Assembly (NCBI GenBank): GCA_031551885.1
Contig: JAVBMX010000035.1
Span: forward strand, 9,213-73,212
Origin: Frigididesulfovibrio sp031551885
GTDB lineage: Bacteria; Desulfobacterota; Desulfovibrionia; Desulfovibrionales; Desulfovibrionaceae
Direction of reading: 5' to 3'
DNA length: 64,000 bases
Made by a program: the position numbers and the translations under genes. The notes below the pieces were generated by a model. That model saw only the letters and a program-made list of their open reading frames with translations, had not been told where the DNA came from and did not search any database. Positions 35,065 to 43,741 of this stretch are shown piece after piece; position 1 is the stretch's first letter, and each line of letters opens with the position of its first letter.

Positions 35065-37026
35065 ATGTCCACACTTCCTCCCATCGATCGCCGGGCGCTT
35101 GTCGAACAGGCCCAAGCGCTTTGCCGTGAGCACGGCGCGACCCTGCTGTTCCTGACCCTGTTCGGGTCATCGCTGTACGGCACGGTCTCGCCCGGCAAGT
35201 CCGACGTGGACGCGCGGGGAATTTTCCTACCTTCCCCGGAGTCGTTGTCTTTGAACAAGGCTCCGAAAAGCCTGCACTTTTCCACCGGCGACGGTTCGCG
35301 GCGCAATACGGCCGGGGATGTGGACCTCGACCTCTGGTCCACCCAGCACTGGCTGTTGAAGCTGCTGCCTTCGGGCGACACCGGGGCCCTCGACGTGCTG
35401 TTTTCGCCCTCACACCCCGATTGCACCCTGTACCGGGACCCGGCCCTGGATGCCGCGTTCGCCGCTCCCCTGCGGCTCATGGATACCGGCAACGGCCGGA
35501 CCTATGCGGAATACAGCCTGGGCCAGGCCAAAAAATACGGAATCAAAGGCTCCCGCATCGGCACGCTGAAGGCGGTCCGCAACTGGCTGCGGGAGCATCG
35601 CCCCGAGCCTTCCGGCACCGAACGCCTGGGGGAATATCTTGAGGATCTGGCCGCAGCCTGCGCGGACGACCGTTTTTGTTCCATGCACAGCGTACAGGGA
35701 GAAAAAGCCTTGCAACTGTGCGGCAAACTGCATGTAGGCACCATCCGCACCCCGGAGTTCATCCGCCGGGTCGAGGCCGAGATGCTGCGTTACGGCGCGC
35801 GGGCCGAAGAAGCCGAACGCAATGAAGGGCTGGACTTCAAGGCCCTGTCCCACGCCCTGCGCGCTTTGGACCAGATGGAAGAATTGCTGCGGACGGGAGC
35901 CGTTGTTTTTCCTCTGAAAAGCCGCGAAGAGTTGCTGGCCGTCAAACAGGGCACATACCCCTGGAACGAGCTTGAGCCGCGTATCCTCGAACGCCTGAAA
36001 ACCGTGGATTCCCTGCGGGAGAAAGCGCCCTTCGCCGGGGAATTCGACGCCGCCTTTGCCCAAGCCTGCGTGTTGTCCTGTTACGAGAACGCCTGCCTCA
36101 ACGGTCGCGGCGAGGCCGCCGGAGCACCCTTGGTGGACGGCTCGGCTCCGGCAACCGAGCCGCAACCTGTCTTTGCGGCCCGCTTCGCCGAGGGGTTTTC
36201 CATCCCCGAGCCCACTCATGTGGCCATCCGGCAGAAGCTGGCCGACGCCGAACAACAACACGGCGTCAAAGTGCTTTATGCCGTGGAGTCCGGCAGCCGG
36301 GGCTGGGGGTTCGCCTCGGAAGATTCCGACTTTGACGTGCGTTTCATTTACGCGCACAAGCCGGAGTGGTATCTGAGCGCGACACCGGAAGAAAATCGCG
36401 ATGTGATTGAACTCGGCATCGAGATGACCCCGGTGGGCGAGCTGGACGTCAACGGCTGGGAGCTGCGCAAGGCGCTGAAGCTGTTCCGCTCTTCCAACCC
36501 GCCGCTCCTGGAGTGGCTGTCGTCGCCCCTGGTCTACGGCGAAACGGGCCCGCTGGCCGCGCTGCTGCGCGAGGCCGCCCCGGAATGCGCCTCGCCCTTG
36601 CGCACCTGGTATCACTACCGCAGCCTGATGCTGAAAAGCCGGGCCCGGTATTGGGAAAAGCGGGCTTCGATCAAGGCTTGGTTTTATGTGCTGCGGCCCC
36701 TGCTGGCCATGCGCCGGATCGAGTTGGGCAAGGGCGTGCCGCCCATGCGCTTCGATCGCCTGCTGGACGACGTGGTCGACGACCCGGCCCTGCGCCGCGA
36801 ACTCGACGCCCTGGTGGAGCTGAAATGCCGGGGCGGCGAGCGCGACGACTTCACCCCGCCGCCGCTTACGGCCGCGTTTGTGGAAGCCGCTTCGGCCCGG
36901 TCGGAACAGGAGCGGCCCGTTCTGCCCACCGAGCGGCGCAAGGCGGACCTGGACGGCATCTTCCGCACGGTTCTCGCGGCGGCGTGGCGCGACGGCCAAA
37001 ACCGGGAGGCGCTATGGAAGCCGTGA
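35065..37026 (+). CDS. Tandem nucleotidyltransferase protein (YcgL/RlaP-like)
   Basis: This 653-residue protein has two polymerase-beta-type nucleotidyltransferase cores. The N-terminal core has GSS at 34-36 (LTLFGSSLYGTVSPGKSDVD), DVD at 47-49 and a third Asp in DVDLDLW (84-88). The C-terminal core starts near residue 400 with VESGSRGWGFASEDSDFDVR, the COG3541/YcgL pattern; both keep metal-binding aspartates. Related RlaP proteins accompany RNA ligases and kinases in RNA repair. The start at 35065 fits the family N-terminus. The kinase gene overlaps its end by 13 nt. The substrates are unknown; end-adding or ligase-assisting activity on damaged tRNA is the likely role by context. Confidence 0.82.
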   Translation: MSTLPPIDRRALVEQAQALCREHGATLLFLTLFGSSLYGTVSPGKSDVDARGIFLPSPESLSLNKAPKSLHFSTGDGSRRNTAGDVDLDLWSTQHWLLKLLPSGDTGALDVLFSPSHPDCTLYRDPALDAAFAAPLRLMDTGNGRTYAEYSLGQAKKYGIKGSRIGTLKAVRNWLREHRPEPSGTERLGEYLEDLAAACADDRFCSMHSVQGEKALQLCGKLHVGTIRTPEFIRRVEAEMLRYGARAEEAERNEGLDFKALSHALRALDQMEELLRTGAVVFPLKSREELLAVKQGTYPWNELEPRILERLKTVDSLREKAPFAGEFDAAFAQACVLSCYENACLNGRGEAAGAPLVDGSAPATEPQPVFAARFAEGFSIPEPTHVAIRQKLADAEQQHGVKVLYAVESGSRGWGFASEDSDFDVRFIYAHKPEWYLSATPEENRDVIELGIEMTPVGELDVNGWELRKALKLFRSSNPPLLEWLSSPLVYGETGPLAALLREAAPECASPLRTWYHYRSLMLKSRARYWEKRASIKAWFYVLRPLLAMRRIELGKGVPPMRFDRLLDDVVDDPALRRELDALVELKCRGGERDDFTPPPLTAAFVEAASARSEQERPVLPTERRKADLDGIFRTVLAAAWRDGQNREALWKP

Positions 37027-37460
37027 TCTTTTGCGGCATACAGGGTTCCGGGAAAAGTACCTTCTTCAAAGAACGTTTTTTCGCAACGCACGTGCGGGTA
37101 TCCCTCGATCTTCTGCGCACGCGAAACCGGGAAAAAATCTTCCTTACCGCCTGCCTGGAGTCGGGGCAGCGCTTTGTCGTGGACAACACCAACCCGACCC
37201 GGGCCGATCGCGAAGTCTATATTCGCGCCGCCAAAGCGAAGAACTTCTCGGTCATCGGATATTACTTCGCGTCTCGGACCGAAGAGGCCCTGGCCCGCAA
37301 CGCCCTGCGAACAGGAAAAGAACGCGTCCCCGATGTGGCGATCAAAGGCACCTCGGCCAAGCTGGAACGCCCCTCTTTATCCGAAGGTTTCGACGCCCTC
37401 TATCATGTCGCTCTGTGCGGCAAAGAATTCAACGTCACCGGATGGAACGATGAAATTTGA
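37014..37460 (+). CDS. Small P-loop kinase (polynucleotide-kinase-like)
   Basis: This 148-residue protein consists only of a kinase core. Walker A is FCGIQGSGKSTFF (residues 6-18). VSLDLLRT and VVDNTNPTRADREVYI (the D-N-T-N motif) match the AAA_33 family, which includes the T4 Pnk-type 5' kinase domain. GGGAGG lies 4 nt before the ATG. It overlaps the genes on both sides (13 and 11 nt), so translation is coupled to the nucleotidyltransferase and the Thg1-like protein. A role in 5'-phosphorylating RNA ends before repair is inferred from context. Confidence 0.8.
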   Translation: MEAVIFCGIQGSGKSTFFKERFFATHVRVSLDLLRTRNREKIFLTACLESGQRFVVDNTNPTRADREVYIRAAKAKNFSVIGYYFASRTEEALARNALRTGKERVPDVAIKGTSAKLERPSLSEGFDALYHVALCGKEFNVTGWNDEI

Positions 37461-38208
37461 CGACATCGATCGCAGCATGCGCGTTTTTGAAACCGCCCAC
37501 GACCACTGCGTGTTGCCCGGCATGTACATGGTGGCCAGAATCGACGGGCGGAGCTTTTCCCGCCTGACCAAAGAGACCTACCAATTCACCGCGCCGTTTG
37601 ACGAGCGTTTTCGGGACTACATGGTGGAAACCGTCAACCACCTCATGGCCTGCGGATTCACCGTGGTTTACGGGTACACCGAGAGCGACGAGATCTCCCT
37701 GCTTTTCGCCCTCGGTGAAGACGCGTTTTCCCGCAAACACCGAAAATACAATTCCATCCTGGCGGGCGAGGCTTCGGCCCAATTCACCGCGCTGCTCGGC
37801 GGCCTCGCGGCGTTTGATTGCCGGATGTGCGAGTTGCCGAACAAGGGATACGTGGTCGACTACTTCCGTTGGCGGGCCGCCGACGCCCACCGCAACGCCC
37901 TGAACGCCCACTGTTACTGGCGGTTGCGGCAGGACGATTACTCCCAACAGTCCGCGACCCAAAAGCTGGAAGGCATGACCACGGCGGAAAAAAACGAACT
38001 GCTGTTCGGCTACGGGATCAATTTCAACGATCTGCCCACCTGGCAAAAGCGAGGCATTGGGCTGTATTGGACCCAGGTTCCCAAGCAAGGCCTCGACCCC
38101 CGAACCGGGGAAACGGTCACGACCCGGCGCCGGCAAATCCATGTGGATATGGAGCTGCCCATGAAAGACGACTACGACGCCTTCCTGCTCAGTTTTTTGG
38201 AAAACTAA
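37450..38208 (+). CDS. Thg1-like protein (3'-5' RNA polymerase)
   Basis: This 252-residue member of the tRNA-His guanylyltransferase family is of the bacterial Thg1-like type, enzymes that add nucleotides to the 5' end of truncated tRNAs using the 3' part as template. Metal ligands are in ARIDGRSFS (Asp32) and GYTESDEISLL (Asp80, Glu81). SRKHRKYNSILAGEASAQF and the C-terminal RRRQIHVDMELP also fit. In the same operon a kinase and nucleotidyltransferases would activate and process ends, which supports tRNA repair rather than G-1 addition. Confidence 0.92.
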   Translation: MKFDDIDRSMRVFETAHDHCVLPGMYMVARIDGRSFSRLTKETYQFTAPFDERFRDYMVETVNHLMACGFTVVYGYTESDEISLLFALGEDAFSRKHRKYNSILAGEASAQFTALLGGLAAFDCRMCELPNKGYVVDYFRWRAADAHRNALNAHCYWRLRQDDYSQQSATQKLEGMTTAEKNELLFGYGINFNDLPTWQKRGIGLYWTQVPKQGLDPRTGETVTTRRRQIHVDMELPMKDDYDAFLLSFLEN

Positions 38209-38249
38209 GGCGAAGACCAACAACGCGGCCGACCCGCGACGGAGCCGAA

Positions 38250-38678
38250 ATGAGAGAAGTTGCCGAGCTCGATAAGCAAACCCTATGCCGGCTGCGGGAA
38301 AACGCCGCCCTTGTCGTCAAACAGGCGGGCACGCTCACGGATTTCGCTTTCGGGTACACGCCGGAATCTCTGGAGTGGCTGGACGGATTCATCGAACGGC
38401 TGCGTACCGGCGGCATGTTCGACGGAACCGGAGGTATCGACGGGTACCTCAACGTATTCGGCTCGTACCTCGGCGAGGCCGTCGTCCGCGTCGCCGGCGG
38501 CGCATGGAAACGTTGCGACGGCGACCTCGGCGTTCTGCTGCCCCGAAACAACTGGGCCTTCCCGTTCACCAAAGTGGAAAAACTCTTGCGGGGCGAAGAC
38601 GGACAATCGCTGCTCGGCTTTTATGAAGCCGCTCTTGCCCTGCCGTGGCTCGCGCGGGACAAGAAGGAACAGGAATAA
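38250..38678 (+). CDS. Hypothetical protein of the RNA-repair-like operon
   Basis: This 142-residue soluble protein has GGAG 5 nt before its ATG and lies 41 nt after the Thg1-like gene. I do not recognise a firmly named family. The segment FGSYLGEAVVRVAGGAWKRC and then LPRNNWAFPFTKVEKLL is reminiscent of small immunity/SUKH-like or DUF3806-like proteins, but this is weak. The operon position suggests an accessory or regulatory role. Confidence 0.65.
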   Translation: MREVAELDKQTLCRLRENAALVVKQAGTLTDFAFGYTPESLEWLDGFIERLRTGGMFDGTGGIDGYLNVFGSYLGEAVVRVAGGAWKRCDGDLGVLLPRNNWAFPFTKVEKLLRGEDGQSLLGFYEAALALPWLARDKKEQE

Positions 38679-38994
38679 AACTCAGAGTCGGAAAATTTTC
38701 TTTGTTTCATGGAGAAATAAAAACCGGGCTATGTCGCTGGGCAGACCGGCAAGATACAAGTATTGTGAACAAAGTCATCCCATTACAACATGAATCCCTC
38801 CCCTATTTTCCTCTATCATCCTCATTTGCCGGTCGGCTTTGCGGAGCAAAGGCGACCGGCAAATGAGGGGAGTCGGGTGCCGCCCGCGTTGCAAAGAGGT
38901 CCTCTTGTCTCACCCGGAGACGCAAGCGACCTGCCGACTTAGGCGGCCCTGTCTTCATTCCCTCCAAACAAATAACTCTCTCTCATTCTCACCC
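38679..38994. other. 316-bp convergent intergenic region
   Basis: No gene is seen. The main feature is a 16-bp perfect stem (38820-38835 with 38853-38868) that probably terminates both the operon on the left and the RidA gene on the right. Confidence 0.65.
38820..38868. terminator. 16-bp stem hairpin between convergent genes
   Basis: CCTCATTTGCCGGTCG pairs with CGACCGGCAAATGAGG around a 17-nt loop that itself pairs GCTTTG with CAAAG. No long T run is present. Confidence 0.6.
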
Positions 38995-39432
38995 CTACTT
39001 CACGCCCACCGCCTCAATCTCAATCAAGGCATCCAGGGGAATGCGGGCCACCTGCACGCAGGTGCGGGCCGGGAAGCCGTTGGGGAAGTATTCCGAATAA
39101 ATCTTGTTCACCGTATTGTAGTCGTTGAGATCCTTCAGGAAGATCGTGATCTTCACCGCCTTGTCCAGGCTGCTGCCGCCGGCCTCAAGCACGGCTTTGA
39201 CGTTGGCGATGGCCTGGCGGGTTTGGGCCTCGATGCCTTCCGGCATGCTTTTGGTGGTGGGGTTCATGGGAATCTGGCCGGAAGTGAACATCAGGTCGCC
39301 CACCGCGATGGCCGGAGAATACGGCCCGGCCGACGAACCGGCGGGCTTCACCACGACCTTGTTCGCGGCCTGGGCCGAGACGACGGCAAAGACAAGCGCA
39401 AAAACCACGAGAACGGACAAGCGACGAATCAT
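38995..39432 (-). CDS. RidA/YjgF-family protein with signal peptide
   Basis: Cytosolic RidA hydrolyses reactive 2-aminoacrylate-type imines. This 145-residue version carries an N-terminal signal peptide (MIRRLSVLVVFALVFAVVSA, cleavage after about residue 22), so the mature domain should act in the periplasm. The mature part is standard: GPYSPAIAVGDLMFTSGQIPM, TRQAIANVKAVLEAGG and FPARTCVQVARIPLDALIEIE with the Arg that binds the imine substrate. AAGGAGG lies 6 nt before the ATG at 39432. It is monocistronic. Confidence 0.92.
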   Translation of the reverse strand: MIRRLSVLVVFALVFAVVSAQAANKVVVKPAGSSAGPYSPAIAVGDLMFTSGQIPMNPTTKSMPEGIEAQTRQAIANVKAVLEAGGSSLDKAVKITIFLKDLNDYNTVNKIYSEYFPNGFPARTCVQVARIPLDALIEIEAVGVK

Positions 39433-39926
39433 GGGAATCCTCCTTGGCTTGACGCCCGACACGACTGTTCGCGGCAGGCTCTATTTATAAATAGATAACA
39501 CTCTACCGAATCCACACGCTCCGGGCAATCAAAGCCCGGAAGCACGGCAAAAACATGGATGAGAAGCGCGGGTGCGCCCCGGCCGACGGCGATGCGACGC
39601 CTCCGGCCAAACAACGCGGGCGGGCCTCACGTTGCAGGCAGTGTACGGTAAGGAGAAAAGTCCCGGCGTGATAATCCGGCGGCCGACGTTATAAATAATT
39701 CTATGCTCCCCACCCCGGGGCTACCATACAAAACACGGACGATGACGCGATAGGTGTCTTTCACCGGACGCAAAGCAGGCCAGGCTGCGCGGGCTCCCAC
39801 CCTTTCATGTCGGCGTGAAAAAATCACGAGAAAAACCTCTTTCCTTCACGCGATCTTAACACTCGCCCCCTAAATAAACGGCAACGCTTTGATGGGCATC
39901 GCTTCACCTTTTTTGAAGACAACCAT
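39433..39926. other. Promoter region between the RidA gene and repeat R1-D
   Basis: No gene is seen in this 494-bp stretch. It should contain the RidA-gene promoter on the minus strand and the pst-operon promoter on the plus strand. I searched for paired Pho-box half sites and could not name one with confidence. Confidence 0.45.
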
Positions 39927-40052
39927 AGAACAAAGTAACTTTGAAAAAGTTTCTTTGTTCTGGTGGGCGCGAAGCGAACACCCGCTTGCGGGCTCGTTGA
40001 GAAATTTTTTGGAGTATAGCGTTATAAACATTTTCAAAGTGAAAATGATCAA
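39927..40052 (+). repeat. Dispersed repeat R1, copy D (pstS leader)
   Basis: It opens with the hairpin AGAACAAAGTAAC...TTCTTTGTTCT (39927-39961), then GGTGGGCGCGAAGCGAAC, CCCGCTTGCGGGCTCGTTG, and closes with CATTTTCAAAGTGAAAATG (40029-40047), 18 nt before the pstS ATG. The first arm matches copy B almost base for base. Confidence 0.9.
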
Positions 40053-40065
40053 GAGAGGAAAGAAT

Positions 40066-40878
40066 ATGCGCAAGATCATCTCGGCCCTGTTTGTCGTTTC
40101 CGGTCTTTTTGTCGGCGCGTCGGCATTCGCGGCGCAGGAAATCGTCATCAACGGCTCCACCACCGTGCTGCCGGTCATGCAGAAAGCCGGCGAAGCCTTC
40201 ATGCACAACAATCCCTCCATATCGCTGTCCATTTCCGGAAGCGGCTCCAGCAACGGCATCAAAGCCCTGACCGACGGACTGTGCCAGGTCGCCATGTCCT
40301 CGCGCGACATGAAAGCCACGGAAATTGAGGCCGCCAAAAAGAAAGGCATCGAGCCCCACCGCATCAGCATCGCCCACGACGCCATCATTCCGGTCGTTCA
40401 CCCCGGCAACCCGGTCGACAACCTCACCGTCCAGCAACTGCGCGACATTTATGCCGGGAAGATCACCAACTGGAAGGAAGTCGGCGGCAAGGACGCGGAA
40501 ATCGTCGTCATCGCGCGCGACACGTCTTCCGGCACGTATGAATCATGGGGCGAACTGGTCATGAACAAGGAACGCGTCAGCCCCAGGGCGCTCCAGCAAG
40601 CCTCCAACGGGGCTGTGGTCACTGCCGTGACCCAGAATGAGGGCGCTCTCGGCTACATCGGCTTCGGGTATGTGAACAAGAACGTGAAGTCCCTGCATGT
40701 CGACGGCAAAACGGCTTCGGCCAAGGCGGTCGTGGCCAAGGAATGGCCCATCTCCCGCGAACTCTACCTCTTCACCAACGGGCAACCTGAAGGCGCGGTC
40801 AAGCAGCTCGTCGACTACATCCTCGACCCGCAAAAGGGCCAGAAGAACGTCGAAGAAGTCGGGTACGTCCCCCTGTAA
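40066..40878 (+). CDS. pstS: Phosphate ABC transporter, periplasmic binding protein
   Basis: It captures phosphate in the periplasm for the PstCAB importer. The 270-residue precursor has a signal peptide (residues 1-22, ending SAFA/A). Phosphate-binding loops are visible: INGSTTVLPVMQKAGEAF, SGSGSSNGIKAL, MSSRDMK and ARDTSSGTYESW. It belongs to the short PstS type common in anaerobes. GAGGAAAG lies upstream of the ATG at 40066, just past the R1-D closing hairpin. Confidence 0.96.
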   Translation: MRKIISALFVVSGLFVGASAFAAQEIVINGSTTVLPVMQKAGEAFMHNNPSISLSISGSGSSNGIKALTDGLCQVAMSSRDMKATEIEAAKKKGIEPHRISIAHDAIIPVVHPGNPVDNLTVQQLRDIYAGKITNWKEVGGKDAEIVVIARDTSSGTYESWGELVMNKERVSPRALQQASNGAVVTAVTQNEGALGYIGFGYVNKNVKSLHVDGKTASAKAVVAKEWPISRELYLFTNGQPEGAVKQLVDYILDPQKGQKNVEEVGYVPL

Positions 40879-40933
40879 GAAAACCGGTTCCGGCTCCCCC
40901 TTCGGATTCGCGCGAAGGGGGCCGGAAGCCCGC

Positions 40934-41836
40934 ATGAAAGGCCGACCCACCATGACTCCCGTCGCCGTCAAAGAACGAATCATCCACATCGGCCTTGCGG
41001 CCGTTGCCGGAACGTCCCTTGTGCTGCTTTTGTTGATCGTCTTCTTCCTTGTCCATGAAGGAGTCGGTCTTTTCTCACATGTTTCGCTCGGCGGGTTCGT
41101 CTTCGGCATGGACTGGTATCCCACGGAAGACCCGCCGGTGTTCGGCATTCTGCCGATGCTCGCGGCTTCGTTCGCCATCACCATCTACGCCACGATCATC
41201 GCGGTTCCCCTCGGGCTGTTGACCGCCATCTACCTGACGGAAATCGCCCCGGCCGGGGTTCGGCGCATCATCAAGCCTGCCGTCGAACTGTTGGCAGCCT
41301 TCCCTTCGGTGGTCATCGGATTTTTCGGCATGGTGGTCGTCGCGCCGTTCCTGCAAAAAACCTTCGGCCTTACCGTCGGCCTGAACATGACCAACGCCGC
41401 CCTGATGCTGGCGGTCATGAGCGTGCCGACCATCTGCTCCATCGCCGAAGACGCCCTGTACAGCGTGCCGCGCACCCTGCGCGAGGCGTCCCTCGCCCTG
41501 GGGGCCACCCGCTGGGAAACCATCCGCCACGTCACGGTGCCCGCCGCGTTTTCCGGCTTGGCCACGGCCGTGATGCTCGGCATGTCGCGCTGCATCGGCG
41601 AAACCATGGTCGTGCTGATGGTCGCCGGGGGCGCGGGAATCATTCCGACCTCGATCTTCGACCCGGTCAGGCCCATGACCGCGACCATGGCGGCCGAAAT
41701 AGGCGAAGCGCCGTTTCGCGGGGAGCATTACCAGGCGCTCTTCTGCATCGGCCTGTTCCTGTTCATCTTCACCTTTATTTTCAATCAAATCGCGTTCACG
41801 CTTTCCGAAAAGCGTAAACAGGAATACAAAGGGTAA
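40934..41836 (+). CDS. pstC: Phosphate ABC transporter permease PstC
   Basis: This 300-residue inner-membrane permease has six helices and the EAA loop TLREASLALGATRWETIRHV that docks onto PstB. LLAAFPSVVIGFFGMVVVAP is also typical. The ATG at 40934 is chosen; an ATG at 40952 is possible. pstA starts 2 nt downstream. Confidence 0.95.
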   Translation: MKGRPTMTPVAVKERIIHIGLAAVAGTSLVLLLLIVFFLVHEGVGLFSHVSLGGFVFGMDWYPTEDPPVFGILPMLAASFAITIYATIIAVPLGLLTAIYLTEIAPAGVRRIIKPAVELLAAFPSVVIGFFGMVVVAPFLQKTFGLTVGLNMTNAALMLAVMSVPTICSIAEDALYSVPRTLREASLALGATRWETIRHVTVPAAFSGLATAVMLGMSRCIGETMVVLMVAGGAGIIPTSIFDPVRPMTATMAAEIGEAPFRGEHYQALFCIGLFLFIFTFIFNQIAFTLSEKRKQEYKG

Positions 41837-41838
41837 CC

Positions 41839-42708
41839 GTGCGGGATGCCATGACTACAGCCAAACGCCGCGACCTATCCAACCGCGCCATGACCGTGGT
41901 GTTGCATCTGGCCGCGCTGTGCAACATCACCATTCTGTTCGGGATCTGCTTTTTTCTGCTTTACAACGGCGCTTCCGCGATCAGTTGGGAGTTTCTTTCC
42001 GAAGCCCCCCGCAAAATGATGACCGAGGGCGGCATCCTGCCCTGCATCCTGGGCACCGGGGCGCTGGCCCTGGGAGCCGGGCTGCTGGCCTTCCCCTTCG
42101 GCGTGATCACGGCCGTGTACCTGCACGAGTATGCCGGAAAAATGCGCGCGGCCAAATATATCCGCCTGGGCATCAACAACTTGGCGGGCGTGCCTTCGAT
42201 CGTTTTCGGCCTGTTCGGCATGTCGTTTTTCGTGACATTTTTGGGGCTGAAAATTTCTCTGTTGTCGGGCATTCTGACCTTGGCCGTCGTCATCCTCCCC
42301 GTGATCATCGGCACGGCGGAAGAGGCGCTGCGGCAGATTCCGACCACGTACCGCGAAGCCTCGTTCGCCCTGGGGGCGACGCAGAGCCAGACCATCCGGC
42401 ACGTTGTGCTGCCCGCGGCCTTTCCCAACATGCTCACGGGCGCCATCTTGGGGCTTTCGCGCGCGGCCGGGGAAACCGCGGTGATCATGTTCACGGCGGC
42501 GGTGTTTTTCACCCCGAAAACGGATATTTCTCTGGAAAACCCGGTCATGGCCCTGCCGTATCACATTTACGTCCTGGCCACCGCCGGAACGGAAATAGAC
42601 AAGACCATGCCCCTGCAGTACGGCACCGCGCTGGTGCTGTTCGCCTTAGTGCTCATCATGAGCCTGGGGGCGATCATCCTGCGCGACAGAATGCAGAAGC
42701 AGCGGTAA
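41839..42708 (+). CDS. pstA: Phosphate ABC transporter permease PstA
   Basis: This 289-residue second permease has the EAA loop TTYREASFALGATQSQTIRHV and NNLAGVPSIVFGLFGM. The GTG at 41839 has AAAGGG 5 nt upstream; ATG 41851 is an alternative. A 340-bp repeat-rich spacer separates it from phoB. Confidence 0.95.
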   Translation: MRDAMTTAKRRDLSNRAMTVVLHLAALCNITILFGICFFLLYNGASAISWEFLSEAPRKMMTEGGILPCILGTGALALGAGLLAFPFGVITAVYLHEYAGKMRAAKYIRLGINNLAGVPSIVFGLFGMSFFVTFLGLKISLLSGILTLAVVILPVIIGTAEEALRQIPTTYREASFALGATQSQTIRHVVLPAAFPNMLTGAILGLSRAAGETAVIMFTAAVFFTPKTDISLENPVMALPYHIYVLATAGTEIDKTMPLQYGTALVLFALVLIMSLGAIILRDRMQKQR

Positions 42709-42744
42709 CGGCAACGCGGCGGCAATCGAGGGTCGAGCCCTATG

Positions 42745-42767
42745 GCAGGGGAAATGATTTCCCCTGC
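42745..42767 (+). repeat. R3 palindrome after pstA
   Basis: This is the same R3 palindrome (arms GCAGGGGAAAT and TTTCCCCTGC) in the direction of pstA. It is followed by the hairpin TTCGGGAGTCC...GGACTCCCGAA (42781-42817). Confidence 0.8.
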
Positions 42768-42835
42768 ACCCCTCAGGGGATTCGGGAGTCCGCCCGCTGT
42801 GCGGATGGACTCCCGAACCAAAGGGGGCCAAGGGG

Positions 42836-42905
42836 CTCATCCGGCAGGACGCCGGAGGTCTTCCGACGGCACCCGAAGGGCGAGGCGCAGGACGCGCCGA
42901 GTCAA
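42836..42905 (+). repeat. Repeat R2, copy c, inside an R3 palindrome
   Basis: It starts CTCATCCGGCAGGACGCC and ends GCGCCGAGTCAA. It has a short internal deletion relative to copies b and d. It splits the R3 palindrome AAGGGG / ATTCAATCCCCTT: AAGGGG lies at its left edge and ATCAATCCCCTTGCGGGGAG at its right. Confidence 0.8.
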
Positions 42906-43048
42906 TCAATCCCCTTGCGGGGAGGTTTGGAGGTGCGGCCTGCGTGGCCACGAGACGGCACTGCCCACATCGTGAGAGCGTTGCCGGCCGGTTCACCGGC
43001 GCAGCCCTGTTTGCGCCCCTCCAATGGAAACAGCGAATGAGGGTTGGC

Positions 43049-43741
43049 ATGAACACGGTTCTGATCATTGAAGACGAGCAGGACATCCGGGAGCTTCTGG
43101 CCTTCAGCCTGCGCCAGGAGGGCTTCACCCCGCTGGAGGCGGAAACCGGCGAACAGGGAATCGCCCTGGCCAAAAAGCATCAACCCACGATCATCCTGTT
43201 GGACGTGATGCTGCCCGGCATGGACGGCTTCGCGGTTTCCCGCACCCTGGCCGCGAACGAAAGCACCAAGGGCATACCCGTGATCATGCTCACGGCCAGA
43301 GGGCAGGAGGTCGACCGCATCGTCGGTTTCGAACTGGGGGCCGTCGACTACATCGTCAAACCCTTCAGTCTGCGCGAAGTGGCCCTGCGGATCAAGGCCG
43401 TGCTCCGCCTGAAGAATGCCGCGAACGCGACCGAACAACAGCGGTTGAGCGCCGGGCCCGTGGTCCTGACTCCGCACAACCGCCAGGCCCTGGTCGAGGG
43501 CGAGGCCGTTCCGCTCACGGCCACGGAATTCGGCATTCTGCATGATTTGCTGCGTCACAAGGGCATCGTCCGCAGCCGTGAGCAAATCATGCTGCAGGTC
43601 TGGGGCGACGATTTCGAAGGGTACACCCGCACGGTGGACGTGCATGTAAAAAAACTGCGCGCCAAGCTCGGAAGCGGCGCATCCATCCTGGAAACCATCA
43701 GAGGCTTCGGCTACATGGCCAAGGACGACGACAATGCCTAG
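43049..43741 (+). CDS. phoB: Phosphate response regulator PhoB
   Basis: This 230-residue OmpR/PhoB-type regulator has a receiver domain (residues 1-120) with the acidic pair EDEQD, phosphoacceptor Asp52 in LLDVMLPGMDG and Lys in YIVKPFS. The winged-helix domain (130-225) carries RTVDVHVKKLRAKLG. The ATG at 43049 is chosen from family length. It overlaps phoR by 8 nt. It should control the pst genes around it during phosphate limitation. Confidence 0.95.
   Translation: MNTVLIIEDEQDIRELLAFSLRQEGFTPLEAETGEQGIALAKKHQPTIILLDVMLPGMDGFAVSRTLAANESTKGIPVIMLTARGQEVDRIVGFELGAVDYIVKPFSLREVALRIKAVLRLKNAANATEQQRLSAGPVVLTPHNRQALVEGEAVPLTATEFGILHDLLRHKGIVRSREQIMLQVWGDDFEGYTRTVDVHVKKLRAKLGSGASILETIRGFGYMAKDDDNA

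Noticed and set aside
39433..39926. Pho box upstream of pstS
   Set aside because: Some TTTCAT/TTCACG half sites exist but not two in proper direct-repeat spacing, so I did not annotate one.
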